A DNA stretch of 32,293 bases from Wolinella sp052170135 (GCA_052170135.1 JBQNBC010000015.1:1-32293), one strand, 5' to 3'; numbered from the stretch's first letter, positions 16,011 through 25,893 are shown. Numbers and translations are program-made. Notes: generated by a model not told the origin, from the letters alone.

Positions 16011-16730
16011 TTAAGTCTTTAAACTCCGCACAAATGCTTCATAAATTCTCTCTAGCTCCTCGCCACGAGTCTCTAACTCCACTGGGCAACCTCCATTTTT
16101 AATGGCATGTTCTAGAAGTGCTACGCGTTTTAATAGATATTCAAAGAGCTGCTTATTTATATCTGGGAGCTTATTCATCTCGTGAGAATCCTTGCTCCGC
16201 CCCTTGTCAATTACACGCGCAGGAATCCCAACAGCAGTAGAATCGCGTGGTACATCACGCACCACAACGGAATTTGCGCCAATTTTAGAGTTTGCGCCGA
16301 TGATAATATTGCCAAGAATTTTGGCTCCAGCACCAATGACAACGCCAGATTCTATCGTTGGATGTCTCTTGACCCTATCAAGGCTCACGCCACCAAGGCT
16401 AACACCTTGATAGATTGTAACATCATCACCAATCTCAGCGGTCTCACCGATGACTACACCTATCCCATGATCGATAAACACGCGCCTACCGATAGTTGCT
16501 CCCGGATGGATATCAATGTTTGTAATAAATTGATTAAATCCCATAATAAAGCGCGCTAAAACACGCCAACCACGCAAATGTAGCGCATGGGCAAAACGAT
16601 GATTTACAATAGCTATTAGCCCTGGATAGTTAAAAAACAGCTCAATTTTAGAGCGAATTGCTGGATCTTTTTCAAAAACTACCGCAAAATCCTCGCGAAT
16701 AGTTGCGAAAAATCCACAAACGCGACTCAC
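16011..16730 (-). CDS. cysE: Serine O-acetyltransferase
   Basis: Makes O-acetylserine from serine and acetyl-CoA, committing serine to cysteine. 239 aa with an N-terminal helical region and a left-handed beta-helix of hexapeptide repeats (IHPGATIGRRVFIDHGIG, then IGDDVTIYQGVSLGG and IIIGANSKIGANSVV). The catalytic DHGIG histidine is present. The GTG start overlaps the speA TGA as GTGA with a GGAG site upstream. Pairing with speA is a genomic association, not a shared pathway. The C-terminal tail is shorter and less hydrophobic than in feedback-inhibited enterobacterial CysE. Confidence 0.95.
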   Translation of the reverse strand: MSRVCGFFATIREDFAVVFEKDPAIRSKIELFFNYPGLIAIVNHRFAHALHLRGWRVLARFIMGFNQFITNIDIHPGATIGRRVFIDHGIGVVIGETAEIGDDVTIYQGVSLGGVSLDRVKRHPTIESGVVIGAGAKILGNIIIGANSKIGANSVVVRDVPRDSTAVGIPARVIDKGRSKDSHEMNKLPDINKQLFEYLLKRVALLEHAIKNGGCPVELETRGEELERIYEAFVRSLKT

Positions 16731-18574
16731 TTGCGCTCTCCGTTGATTATTGTGCGAAGGTAGCCATTCTCGCTTAGCATGACGTATAGTTGCCCTAGTA
16801 CTTCCTTGCGCGTCTCATCGTCAATAGATTCAGAATCCTCGATTCTCTGCTTTAGCCTACGCTCAATCTCTTTTGTATCATAATCAAGGTCATCAAGCAC
16901 ATCAAGAATCGTCTGTGCCTCAAGTAGATTCTCTACATGATAATTTCCCTCATCATCAAACTCCACACTAAGCTCTGTTGGGTGAGTAAAGAGATTGTGT
17001 CGCATACCTAGCACCTCCTGATAAGCACCAACAAGGAAGAATCCTAGAAAATACTCTTCGCTGGTTACATCGACATCGTGCAAAAATAACGGCTTTTTGA
17101 TATCAAAGCCTATCTCACCATCGCTATCACACGTAATATCCCAAAGACTAGCGGAGCGTGTTGGACGCTTGTTTAACCTATCAAGTGGCATCACAGGAAA
17201 GCCCTGATTTAGCCCCCATGCATCTGGTAAGCTCTGGAAAAATGAGCAATTTAGCAGATATCGCTCCTGGACTTGCTCTTGGATTCTTATAATATCGCCG
17301 TGATTCTTGTGCTTTAAAATCTTGATGACTTTTTTAATGATCAAATGGACGAGAATCTCAGTATTACTGCGATCTTGCAAATCAATATAACCTAGGTCAA
17401 ATAGTGTCAGGAGCGACTCCATGTGATCAAGGCTATCATGCAGATATTCAATTGCATATTTCTCATTCACAGTGTTATATAGCTCGTTTAACTCCTCAAT
17501 TAGCTGTGGATTCTTATCCTTTAGGCGAAGTGCCTTTTCATCATACTCTTGAGAGAAAAGCTCCAATACAGGCGCGACTAAAAGCGCATGACTAGCAGCA
17601 ATGTAGCGACCCGATTCTATATAAATATCTGGCTCTGGCTCTTTTTTATTTTTCGCGATCTCTTTAAGTGTGAATACAACATCTCCAGCAAACTCTTCTA
17701 ACGTGTAATTGCGGTTTGGTGAACCCTCATGCTGAGTATATTCGACCGCTAAACCACCGCCAATATTGACGCTTTTTAGATTCTTTGCACCCATTTTTCG
17801 AAGTTCAGCATAGATATTTCCAGCTTCGCGAAGTGCCTTTTTTAGCGGTGAGATATCGCTAATCTGAGAGCCGATATGAAAGTGAATCATCGTAAACTGA
17901 TTCAGCAACTTGTGCTTTTCAAGCAGGTGTATCGCCTCTAAAAGTTCTGTTGATGTGAGACCAAATTTAGAATTGATTCCTCCGCTTTTTGCCCAAATGC
18001 CTATCCCTGTGCTATGCAGACGAATTCTTAACCCAATATTTGGATATGGCATACCCATCTCCTCAGCGACCTCTATGATCGTCTCTAGCTCGTTTAGCCC
18101 TTCGATAGTAAGCGTGATTTCATGCCCCATGTTTGCGGCAATGAAGCCAAGCGAAATCATCTCTTTATCTTTGAAGCCATTGACTGTAATTGGTGAACCT
18201 TTATTAGTATATGCCATAGCAATGATTAGTTCAGCTTTGCTGCCTGCCTCCAGTCCATAGCAACGATTTTGCGATAGCTCCACAAGCGGCAAAACGAAGT
18301 TTGGAAATTGATTTACCTTAAGCGGAAAAACAGCCTTAAACTGCCCTTTGTAGTGATATTGCTTGATTGAGCTTTCAAAGTGAGTAAAAATCTTATTCAC
18401 CTGCTTTTGAATAAGGTGTGGGAATCGCAACAACAAAGGACCACGATACCCATCTTCGCGCACCTGTTTAACAATATCAATAATAGCCGGCTTGCTCTTG
18501 TAATTGATTTTTACCTTGCCATCTTCTATAACGAAATCATTATCAGACCAAAAATTGATTCCATAGTCAACCAC
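16727..18574 (-). CDS. speA: Biosynthetic arginine decarboxylase
   Basis: PLP and Mg enzyme that makes agmatine from arginine, the entry to polyamine synthesis (then putrescine and spermidine). 615 aa, typical of the alanine-racemase-fold SpeA group. The PLP lysine is Lys86 in VFPLKVNQFP. Other family blocks are HFHIGSQISD, the glycine-rich VNIGGGLAVEY and ESGRYIAASHA, and the C-terminal CDSDGEI. Start is GTG with GGAGG 5 bases upstream. It overlaps cysE. Polyamines are also the likely amine donors for the GspS-like ligase at 10198-11367. Confidence 0.96.
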   Translation of the reverse strand: MVDYGINFWSDNDFVIEDGKVKINYKSKPAIIDIVKQVREDGYRGPLLLRFPHLIQKQVNKIFTHFESSIKQYHYKGQFKAVFPLKVNQFPNFVLPLVELSQNRCYGLEAGSKAELIIAMAYTNKGSPITVNGFKDKEMISLGFIAANMGHEITLTIEGLNELETIIEVAEEMGMPYPNIGLRIRLHSTGIGIWAKSGGINSKFGLTSTELLEAIHLLEKHKLLNQFTMIHFHIGSQISDISPLKKALREAGNIYAELRKMGAKNLKSVNIGGGLAVEYTQHEGSPNRNYTLEEFAGDVVFTLKEIAKNKKEPEPDIYIESGRYIAASHALLVAPVLELFSQEYDEKALRLKDKNPQLIEELNELYNTVNEKYAIEYLHDSLDHMESLLTLFDLGYIDLQDRSNTEILVHLIIKKVIKILKHKNHGDIIRIQEQVQERYLLNCSFFQSLPDAWGLNQGFPVMPLDRLNKRPTRSASLWDITCDSDGEIGFDIKKPLFLHDVDVTSEEYFLGFFLVGAYQEVLGMRHNLFTHPTELSVEFDDEGNYHVENLLEAQTILDVLDDLDYDTKEIERRLKQRIEDSESIDDETRKEVLGQLYVMLSENGYLRTIINGERK

Positions 18575-18672
18575 TTCGCCCTCCTGCGCATAAATGAGCC
18601 TTAAAAGTACACATTATATCGCAGTTGTGATACGATTCTGTGCATAAAATTAACACAAAAAGTGGGCAAAAT

Positions 18673-19092
18673 ATGATCGATTTCGATAATCGTACAGACA
18701 AAGAATTTGACATATCACTACTTGAGCGTATCGCCTTACACATGAGCGATCGCGATGTCGAGCTATTGCTAGTCGATGGATGTGAAATGCGTGAGATAAA
18801 CAACGCACACAGAGGAATCGACAAAGACACAGACGTCCTTTCATTCCCGATTGAGGGCGATTCTCCGCTGCCACTTGGTGCGATTCTCCTCTCGCTGGAT
18901 AAAATCATCTCCGAAGCCACGGCGCGAAACCACTCTATTGAGCATGAGGCCGCATTGCTTTTTATCCATGGGATGCTACATCTTTTGGGCTATGACCACG
19001 AGTGCGATTCTGGTGAGCATAGAGCAAAAGAGGAAGAGCTAATATCCTACTTTGAGCTACCAACAAGCCTGATAGTTCGCACAATAGAGTGA
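18673..19092 (+). CDS. ybeY: Endoribonuclease YbeY (rRNA maturation)
   Basis: 139 aa from the ATG at 18673; the frame is open to 18640, but the shorter start gives MIDFDNRTD, the usual beginning. The zinc motif HGMLHLLGYDH (about 99-109) gives the three-histidine site. The upstream block GIDKDTDVLSFPIEGD is also family-typical. YbeY trims 16S rRNA and takes part in ribosome quality control. Divergent from speA. The spacing to the pseudopilin gene (82 bases with its own promoter) suggests separate transcription. Confidence 0.95.
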   Translation: MIDFDNRTDKEFDISLLERIALHMSDRDVELLLVDGCEMREINNAHRGIDKDTDVLSFPIEGDSPLPLGAILLSLDKIISEATARNHSIEHEAALLFIHGMLHLLGYDHECDSGEHRAKEEELISYFELPTSLIVRTIE

Positions 19093-19137
19093 GTTTAGAT
19101 TCCACGCCTTAAAAGAGAAAAGTCCGCTTTATTTAGC

Positions 19138-19143
19138 TACAAT
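19138..19143 (+). promoter_or_regulatory. -10 box for the pseudopilin gene
   Basis: TACAAT 31 bases before the ATG at 19175, with the ribosome-binding site AAGGAA in the short leader. This supports the first ATG, and therefore the unusually long prepilin leader. Confidence 0.5.
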
Positions 19144-19174
19144 TCTCGCGTTTCTAAAATAAAAAGGAATAACA

Positions 19175-19744
19175 ATGAAAGATGCAAATTTTACAAATCG
19201 CACTATCAAAAATGCAACACTAAATCCCACAATAGAAAATCAAAAAAATCCACTCGATTCTTCTTTGTTGACCTCTAAGAATCGCACAGCGTTTACTATG
19301 ATTGAGCTAGTTTTTATCATTGTTATTCTTGGGATTCTTGCGTCTATCGCGGTGCCTAAGATGGCAGCTAGCAGGGATGATGCGCGCAAAGTTGCATTAA
19401 CGCAAGATGTAGGGACCATCACACAAGCAGTCACTGCCTACTATATGAGTCAAGGTGAGATAAAGAAACTATCCGATTCTGTAACCACAAATACAGCAGT
19501 TTGGAGTGTTGTCGATGATTACAGACTCGACTCTAAATACAAATCAGCTGACAACTCAATATCATGCGTTACGGTAAAGCTTCTCGCTAGTGATGGCAAC
19601 ACCACACCAAGTAACACCATCAAGGCGGAGATCTTTCGCGTTGTAATCGCAAATAAAGATGAGTGTGGCAAGCTAGGGCTTGGCGAAAAAGGCACAGGAA
19701 CCAACTATCCACTAAAAGGCAAAGGTGTAACTTGGGATAGGTAG
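19175..19744 (+). CDS. Type IV pilin / type II pseudopilin-like protein
   Basis: 189 aa. The prepilin peptidase site is TA/FTMIELVF, with Glu5 of the mature protein and a hydrophobic helix VFIIVILGILASIAVPKM. The leader is about 39 residues, far longer than the usual 6-25, rich in Asn, Thr and Lys, and has Ala instead of Gly at -1; Ala occurs in other Campylobacterota. The C-terminal globular part has two cysteines (in SISCVTV and KDECGKLG) likely to form a disulfide. A good AAGGAA site supports the long start. No pilus or secretion machinery genes are near. Possible roles are DNA uptake, secretion or surface filaments. Confidence 0.88.
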   Translation: MKDANFTNRTIKNATLNPTIENQKNPLDSSLLTSKNRTAFTMIELVFIIVILGILASIAVPKMAASRDDARKVALTQDVGTITQAVTAYYMSQGEIKKLSDSVTTNTAVWSVVDDYRLDSKYKSADNSISCVTVKLLASDGNTTPSNTIKAEIFRVVIANKDECGKLGLGEKGTGTNYPLKGKGVTWDR

Positions 19745-20012
19745 CCACCATGCCAGCTTACCTTTGGCTAGCATACAAGCCTAAGCGGGATACATTTCGC
19801 TTTTGGCTATTTGACAGGTAGGCAAGACATTAGCGCACTCACTTTAGAGTCTTCTCGCGCGTATCAAGGTCTTTATAAAATAAGAAAAACTTTTCGCCTT
19901 TTTGGTATTAGACTTTAAATCTCATCTATTTTTGTGCATAAATCCGCCAAAACTATTAAACTTCTATATTCTTTATTCTTGCTCTTTAAAATCCATCAAA
20001 AACGTATAGAAT
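19745..20012. other. Convergent intergenic region
   Basis: Between the pseudopilin and uvrD ends. No open frame with a start and ribosome-binding site, no convincing hairpin, and no similarity to either neighbour could be seen. Confidence 0.4.
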
Positions 20013-22052
20013 CTATCCAAGCAACCCATCATCATCTCTTACCATGCCCGCTTCGTAGAGAAATTGTGATGGTGCATAGCTCAGCTTCTTGATTGCATCG
20101 CTTTTTGCATACGAGAGGTACAACAGCTCTTTAGCGCGTGTGATGGCAACATAAAACAGCCGTCGCTCCTCCTGTATATCTCCATTTTGTGCCATCAGCT
20201 TACGATTTGGAAATCGCCCATCCATTAAGTCGATTATATACACTTCCTCATATTCCAAGCCCTTTGCACCATGAACAGAAAGGAGATTTACCCCCTCACC
20301 CTCGCTCATCTCGCCACTCCCTAAAATCATCGCATTTAAGAATCGCCCAAGCTCATTGTAATGATTGGCTAGATTCTTTAAAAGCCCTACTTTACGCTCA
20401 ATTCTCCCGAGTGCCTCGTGATAGCGCATCTCATTTATCGAGCCATCTTTATCCCTTGCGCGCTCCTTTGCAATGGCTTTTGCGATACCTTGATAGAGAC
20501 GCGAGCCAAAGATTCTGTCAATGATATGTGCTGGATTGCTTAGATTCTTAAGACTCTTAATCCCAAGGTAAAAATCATACAAAAATTCAGCCCCCTCGCG
20601 ACTTAGCTTTGGATGCTTTAATATTCCATTTTGCAAGAATCCATCTTCAAAACCCAACTCCTTAAATCTCGTCACACTCCCAAGCTCAAAAAAGTCATCA
20701 AACAACCCTAGTTGCGTATTTTTAGTACGCCTTGCATATGGCTCACGGACATCTGTATCTGGGTGGAGCAACCCCATAATCGCATTACCCTTACCAAGAA
20801 GTGTCAGTGCCTCATATATATCCTTGCCAATCGCACTACCAATGCCATGTCCATAGCCTAAAACATGGATAAAGGCCATCATGTCACGCGCATTATGAAG
20901 AATCGATGCAATATCAAGCAAAAGTGCAATCTCTTTCGTCTCAAAAAAGCTAACCCCGCCCTTACGTTTGCTTTGGATTCCTAGCTCACGCAAACTTGCC
21001 TCAATACCATCAGCACTTGAGTTATTACGAAAAATCACCGCGATTTGCGAATGGGCGCGTGTCGATTCCCTTATTCTCTTTGCTATTGCCTGATATTGCA
21101 AAAATAGCTCTTCATAGACAAGCAACTTAGGCGGCTCTGCGCTCCCTTGTTTTACTACTTCTAGGTGTTTTGGATAGATTCTCTCATTTTTCTCAATGAC
21201 ACGATTTGCAAGCGCAAGAATCGGTGCACTGGAGCGATAATTTTTACTAAGGCTAAAAACCGAAGCATCTACAAAGCTATCTTTGAATGAGGCTATAATT
21301 GAGATATCCGCGCCATTAAAAGCATAAATACTCTGATCGTAATCACCTACGCAAAATAGTGATCTTGGTGCAATAGCCTCTAAAATCGAATACTGAAGTG
21401 GATTTGTATCCTGATATTCATCGACCAAAACTTCGGTAAACGGAGATGGGATCGCCACCATCTCATTGCGATACAAAATCAACAAATCGTTGTAATCAAC
21501 ATATCCATACTCGCGCTTAAGTGCGCAAAATTCTGCCCATACATCCTCATAAATCTCGGCATAGATTCCCTGCTCGCTTTGGCGATTCTCTAGCCATTTA
21601 GAAAATTCCTCTTGTGTGCTATTTTGATAGAGTGAATACAGATCATAGAGATAGTTTGCTGTATATGGTGGCTGACTAGAGCGATTTACAAAAATACGAC
21701 GCTCATAGAGGCTTTTAAAGAGTGTCTTTAGCTCCCTTGGCTGTTTTAGTGCGATTTTACACCGCTCTTTCAAGAATCGATACGCGACGGCATGAAACGT
21801 CCCCGCTTCAATCTGTGCTGCCTTTGATTCTCCAAAGAGTTTTGAAGCACGTGAAATCATCTCGCTTGCAGCCTTATTCGTAAACGTAAGCAAAAGAATC
21901 TCATTAGGTGCGATTCCTAGGCTTATTAAGTGTGCGATTCTTCCAACAATTGTAGATGTTTTACCCGTACCAGCAGAGGCGATGATCAGATTATGCCCAA
22001 GGGGCGCGGAGCTTGCCGCGCGCTGTTCATCATTAAGAAAGGATAGAGGCAA
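20013..22052 (-). CDS. UvrD/Rep-family 3'-5' DNA helicase
   Basis: 679 aa superfamily 1A helicase. In order: Walker A SAGTGKTS (26-33), motif Ia TFTNKAASEM, motif II VDEYQDTNPLQY, motif III GDYDQSIYAFNGAD, motif IV LSKNYRSS, motif V LLSVHGAKGLEYEEVY and motif VI YVAITRAKELLYLSY. Acts in repair and in removing proteins or collapsed forks; assignment between UvrD, Rep and PcrA is not possible by eye. The distal C-terminal region is shorter than in E. coli UvrD. It starts 7 bases after fliW, so the two are co-transcribed. Confidence 0.94.
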   Translation of the reverse strand: MPLSFLNDEQRAASSAPLGHNLIIASAGTGKTSTIVGRIAHLISLGIAPNEILLLTFTNKAASEMISRASKLFGESKAAQIEAGTFHAVAYRFLKERCKIALKQPRELKTLFKSLYERRIFVNRSSQPPYTANYLYDLYSLYQNSTQEEFSKWLENRQSEQGIYAEIYEDVWAEFCALKREYGYVDYNDLLILYRNEMVAIPSPFTEVLVDEYQDTNPLQYSILEAIAPRSLFCVGDYDQSIYAFNGADISIIASFKDSFVDASVFSLSKNYRSSAPILALANRVIEKNERIYPKHLEVVKQGSAEPPKLLVYEELFLQYQAIAKRIRESTRAHSQIAVIFRNNSSADGIEASLRELGIQSKRKGGVSFFETKEIALLLDIASILHNARDMMAFIHVLGYGHGIGSAIGKDIYEALTLLGKGNAIMGLLHPDTDVREPYARRTKNTQLGLFDDFFELGSVTRFKELGFEDGFLQNGILKHPKLSREGAEFLYDFYLGIKSLKNLSNPAHIIDRIFGSRLYQGIAKAIAKERARDKDGSINEMRYHEALGRIERKVGLLKNLANHYNELGRFLNAMILGSGEMSEGEGVNLLSVHGAKGLEYEEVYIIDLMDGRFPNRKLMAQNGDIQEERRLFYVAITRAKELLYLSYAKSDAIKKLSYAPSQFLYEAGMVRDDDGLLG

Positions 22053-22059
22053 GGAGTGA

Positions 22060-22446
22060 CTAGCCTTTTACGTAGGCTTTGATTTTATCCGCTAGTCCAA
22101 AGTGTGGATACTCTTTTGCATTCAATGCAACTTGTGCTGCAGTTTTATTATCATCATTAAAAATTAGTGGCGCAAGGAAATTAATGCACGATTCTGTGAT
22201 TGGATTTTGCACGACAACCACGCACAACACGCGTACTTTACTCTCTTGTGTAATATCTAAGAGCATCTGAATAGCCGTAGGTATTTCAAATGAGTATTCG
22301 CGTAGTGCATATGGATTTACAAGTGTTAGCGCGATTCCCTCACTGCCTGTTGATTCAATTTGCGAGAACACCTCATCAATTTCGATAAGCTCAATTTCAT
22401 TCAACTTCTCAAAGCCTAGAATTGGCGATTTCAACTCATATACCAC
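22060..22446 (-). CDS. fliW: Flagellar assembly factor FliW
   Basis: 128 aa from a GTG at 22446 with AAGGAG 5 bases upstream; an in-frame ATG at 22494 lacks a site. The sequence YELKSPILGFEKL near the start, the central LVNPYALREYSFEIP and the later VQNPITESCINFLAPLIFN are FliW-typical. FliW binds flagellin and counteracts the translational repressor CsrA, linking flagellin level to its synthesis. Divergent from valS. It lies at the head of the transcript with the uvrD-type helicase. Confidence 0.95.
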   Translation of the reverse strand: MVYELKSPILGFEKLNEIELIEIDEVFSQIESTGSEGIALTLVNPYALREYSFEIPTAIQMLLDITQESKVRVLCVVVVQNPITESCINFLAPLIFNDDNKTAAQVALNAKEYPHFGLADKIKAYVKG

Positions 22447-22513
22447 GATAACTCCTTTGATGTAGATATGAACTCTAAGATGTAGCGCAAGCACGGGCTA
22501 GTCAGAGATAGTC

Positions 22514-22522
22514 TGCTATAAT
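22514..22522 (+). promoter_or_regulatory. Extended -10 promoter for valS
   Basis: TGCTATAAT, the same 9-mer as in the DUF721-like gene promoter. Transcription would begin near 22529, giving a leader of about 64 bases. That leader contains a 13-codon frame (ATG at 22551, TAA at 22590-22592) directly abutting and in phase with valS. Confidence 0.65.
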
Positions 22523-22592
22523 CCACGCTACGTTTTTAAAGTCTATAACCATGACTAAAGCAATAACTATACCAACATTGAAGGAATCCTAA

Positions 22593-25232
22593 ATGGGCAA
22601 TGAGGAAACCAAGGGCTACAATCCAAAAGATTTTGAAGAATCATACTATAAGATATGGGAGGAACGCGGTTACTTTGAGATAGATGGCAATGTCGCTATC
22701 CAGAAAGAGAATCACAACTTCGCGATCATGCTCCCACCTCCAAACGTAACTGGAAATCTCCACATTGGACATGCGCTAAACCATACACTAATAGACATAA
22801 TCGCGCGCTATAAGCGCATGGATGGCTTTAAAACACTCTGGCAACCTGGAACTGACCACGCAGGTATCGCTACGCAAAATGTTGTCGAAAAACGCCTACT
22901 AAAAGAGGGGGTTGCAAAAGAGGATCTTGGCAGGGAGCGATTCCTGGAAAAGGTTTGGGAGTGGAAAGAAAAAAGTGGAGGGACAATTCTAAAACAGATG
23001 CGAAAACTCGGCGCATCATGTGCATGGAGTAGGACGCGCTTCACCATGGATGATGGGCTTAAAAAGAGTGTTGCGCACGCATTTGTAAGACTATACAACG
23101 AGGGGTATATCGTGCAGGGCAACTACATGGTGAATTGGTGTACCCATGACGGTGCTCTAAGCGATATCGAAGTCGAATATGAACAAAACCACGGCAAGCT
23201 CTACCATCTGCGCTATTTCTTTAAAGAATCAAGCGATTCTCTAGCTGGTAAAAACTACATTGTTGTAGCGACGACACGCCCAGAGACATTCTTTGGCGAT
23301 ACGGCCGTGATGGTCAATCCAGAAGATGAGCGCTACAAGAATCTAATCGGCAAGAGCCTATTACTGCCACTAAGCGGACGAGAGATACGGATTATCGCCG
23401 ATTCTCACGTAGATATGGAGTTTGGAACTGGCATGGTAAAGGTAACACCAGCACACGATCCAAACGATTATGAAGTGGGCAAAAAACATAATCTAGACTT
23501 TATTACAGTCTTTGATAAAAATGGAATCCTAAATTCGTATGCTGGTGAGTTTGAAGGGCGCGAACGACTTGAGGTGCGCGAGGAGATAGTCGCACGACTA
23601 GATGAGCTTGGATTCTTAGAAAAAATAGATGAGCATGAAAATCAAGTCGGAAAATGCTATCGATGCGGAAATGTTGTTGAGCCATATATTTCAAAGCAGT
23701 GGTTTGTCAAAAAAGAGGTTGCGCAAAAGGCGATTGAGCGCATAAACAGCGGCGAAGCGCGGTTCTACCCCGCACAATGGAAAAACAATTACAATGCATG
23801 GATGAGAGAATTGCGCGACTGGTGCATCAGTCGTCAGCTCTGGTGGGGACACCAAATCCCGGTCTACTATTGCGAATGTGGCAAACAATGGGCGAGTGAA
23901 GAATCGCCAAAAGAGTGCCCAGAGTGCAATGGCAAAAACTTCACACAAGATCCAGACGTGCTTGATACTTGGTTTAGCTCAGCCCTTTGGCCTTTTAGCA
24001 CACTAGGCTGGGGCGACAATGGTGAAGAATCACAGTGGCATCAAAGCGATTCACGCGATTTTTATCCAAATTCATTACTAATTACTGGCTTTGACATTCT
24101 CTTTTTTTGGGTGGCGCGCATGCTAATGATGGGTGAGTATTTTATGGGCAATCTCCCATTTAAAGACATCTACCTACACGCGCTTGTACGCGATGAAAAT
24201 GGGCAAAAGATGAGTAAAAGCAAGGGCAATGTCATTGACCCACTTGAGCTAATCGAAAAATATGGCTGCGATGCAACGCGCTTTAGCCTTGCGATTCTCT
24301 GCGCACAAGGGCGCGATGTAAGGCTGAACAGTCAACAATTTGAAATTAGCAAAAACTTTGCAAACAAACTCTATAACGCCACAAATTTCCTGCTACTAAA
24401 CGCGAATAAATTTGACACACTGGAGAATCTAGAGCCAAAAACACCACTTGGCAAATACATGACTTCACGTTTTAATCTCTGCGTAAAAGAGTTGCGCGAA
24501 TGCCTCGATTCTTATCGCTTTAATGATGGCGCGACCGTACTTTATCGATTCCTCTGGGGTGAATTTTGCGACTGGGGTATTGAGCTTAGCAAGGCAAGCA
24601 AAGAGGCTATTATCGAGCTTGGCGCAATCTTTAGAGAATCGATGAAGCTTTTACATCCATACATGCCTTTTATTAGCGAACATCTATATCAAAAACTAGG
24701 TGGTGGCGAGCTAACCTCTCAAAGCTCTATTATGGTGGAGCGATTCCCAGAGATTGGCAAGAGAGATAGCGAAATTGAAGCAAGTTTTGAGGTGATTATT
24801 GATGCTATCATCTCAGCGCGTCGCCTAAAAGCAACACTAGAACTAGCAAATCAAAAAATACCGATGCTCTATATAAAAGCTCCAAATAGCGTAGATGAGC
24901 GACTTCTTTCACTGTTTATCCCGCGCCTAGCAAAGGTAGAGGCGATTAGTATCATAGAAAACAAACCAAACAAATGTGTAGTAGACGTGAGCGATAGATG
25001 CGAGGTTTATCTACCGATTAACGAACTAGATCTAAGCCCTATTATCACGCGTCTAGAGAAGCAAAAAGAGAAGCTAAACAAAGAGCGCGAAAAGCTAGAG
25101 AGCATGCTAAATAATGAGAAATTTATTACAAATGCCCCCGCAAATGTCCTAGCCCAAAACAAAGAAGCACTGGAGAATCTAAAAGAACGTCTAGGCAAAA
25201 TAGAGTCAGAATTATCAGGGATAAAGGAATAA
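22593..25232 (+). CDS. valS: Valyl-tRNA synthetase
   Basis: Class I aminoacyl-tRNA synthetase charging tRNA-Val. 879 aa. The PPPNVTGNLHIGH block holds HIGH at 57-60 and KMSKS is at 539-543. The editing domain lies between (about 190-340, with TTRPETFFGDTAVMV), and a zinc-knuckle-like pair CECGKQW...CPEC lies within the catalytic domain. The C-terminus has the coiled-coil arm (LEKQKEKLNKEREKLESML) that contacts tRNA. The ribosome-binding site GAAGGAA precedes the ATG. The upp gene begins 3 bases after its stop. Confidence 0.98.
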   Translation: MGNEETKGYNPKDFEESYYKIWEERGYFEIDGNVAIQKENHNFAIMLPPPNVTGNLHIGHALNHTLIDIIARYKRMDGFKTLWQPGTDHAGIATQNVVEKRLLKEGVAKEDLGRERFLEKVWEWKEKSGGTILKQMRKLGASCAWSRTRFTMDDGLKKSVAHAFVRLYNEGYIVQGNYMVNWCTHDGALSDIEVEYEQNHGKLYHLRYFFKESSDSLAGKNYIVVATTRPETFFGDTAVMVNPEDERYKNLIGKSLLLPLSGREIRIIADSHVDMEFGTGMVKVTPAHDPNDYEVGKKHNLDFITVFDKNGILNSYAGEFEGRERLEVREEIVARLDELGFLEKIDEHENQVGKCYRCGNVVEPYISKQWFVKKEVAQKAIERINSGEARFYPAQWKNNYNAWMRELRDWCISRQLWWGHQIPVYYCECGKQWASEESPKECPECNGKNFTQDPDVLDTWFSSALWPFSTLGWGDNGEESQWHQSDSRDFYPNSLLITGFDILFFWVARMLMMGEYFMGNLPFKDIYLHALVRDENGQKMSKSKGNVIDPLELIEKYGCDATRFSLAILCAQGRDVRLNSQQFEISKNFANKLYNATNFLLLNANKFDTLENLEPKTPLGKYMTSRFNLCVKELRECLDSYRFNDGATVLYRFLWGEFCDWGIELSKASKEAIIELGAIFRESMKLLHPYMPFISEHLYQKLGGGELTSQSSIMVERFPEIGKRDSEIEASFEVIIDAIISARRLKATLELANQKIPMLYIKAPNSVDERLLSLFIPRLAKVEAISIIENKPNKCVVDVSDRCEVYLPINELDLSPIITRLEKQKEKLNKEREKLESMLNNEKFITNAPANVLAQNKEALENLKERLGKIESELSGIKE

Positions 25233-25235
25233 ATC

Positions 25236-25862
25236 ATGGCAATTATAGAGGTAAAGCACCCACTAATCGAGCACAAAATCACAAATATCCGCGATATAAA
25301 CACCGATACAAAGAGCTTCAAAGAAAATATCGCAGAAATATCCACGCTACTACTCTATGAAGCAAGCAAGAATCTAACACTGCAGGAAGTAGTCGTAGAG
25401 ACGCCACTTACAAAGACAAAAGGCTACAGACTAAATGATAGCTCGCTAGCTATTGTACCCATTCTCCGTGCTGGACTAGGCATGGTAGATGGGCTGACGA
25501 ACCTAATCCCAAATGCAAGAATCGGACATATTGGAGTCTATCGTGATGAAGAGAGCTTAAAGCCAAATCACTACTACTGTAAATTACCAGACGACATCGC
25601 AAAGCGACATGTATTCCTAGTAGATCCAATGTTAGCTACTGGTGGCTCAGCTATATATGCGCTCTCATATCTTAAATCTCAAGGTGTAAAAAAGATTACA
25701 TTCCTATGTATCCTAGCCGCGCCAGAAGGGATCAAGGCGGTCACAAGCGCACATAATGATATAGATATCTTCATAGCCAAAATAGATGAACGATTAACAG
25801 AAAATGGCTATATTTTTCCAGGGCTTGGCGATGCAGGTGATAGAGTCTTTGGCACAAAATAG
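25236..25862 (+). CDS. upp: Uracil phosphoribosyltransferase
   Basis: Salvages uracil to UMP using PRPP. 208 aa, normal length. The PRPP loop VDPMLATGGS is at 129-138, the upstream flexible segment LAIVPILRAGLGMVDGL at about 71-87, and the uracil-binding end GYIFPGLGDAGDR near the C-terminus. Tightly linked to valS (3-base gap) and probably co-transcribed, with the lipoprotein gene 31 bases beyond. Confidence 0.97.
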   Translation: MAIIEVKHPLIEHKITNIRDINTDTKSFKENIAEISTLLLYEASKNLTLQEVVVETPLTKTKGYRLNDSSLAIVPILRAGLGMVDGLTNLIPNARIGHIGVYRDEESLKPNHYYCKLPDDIAKRHVFLVDPMLATGGSAIYALSYLKSQGVKKITFLCILAAPEGIKAVTSAHNDIDIFIAKIDERLTENGYIFPGLGDAGDRVFGTK

Positions 25863-25893
25863 AAAATCAATAAAAAAACAGAAAGGATAAGAA

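Noticed and set aside
18567..18920. Minus-strand open frame, Ser/Arg-rich
   Set aside because: It is antisense to ybeY, whose zinc motif is clear, and looks like a mirror of that coding sequence.
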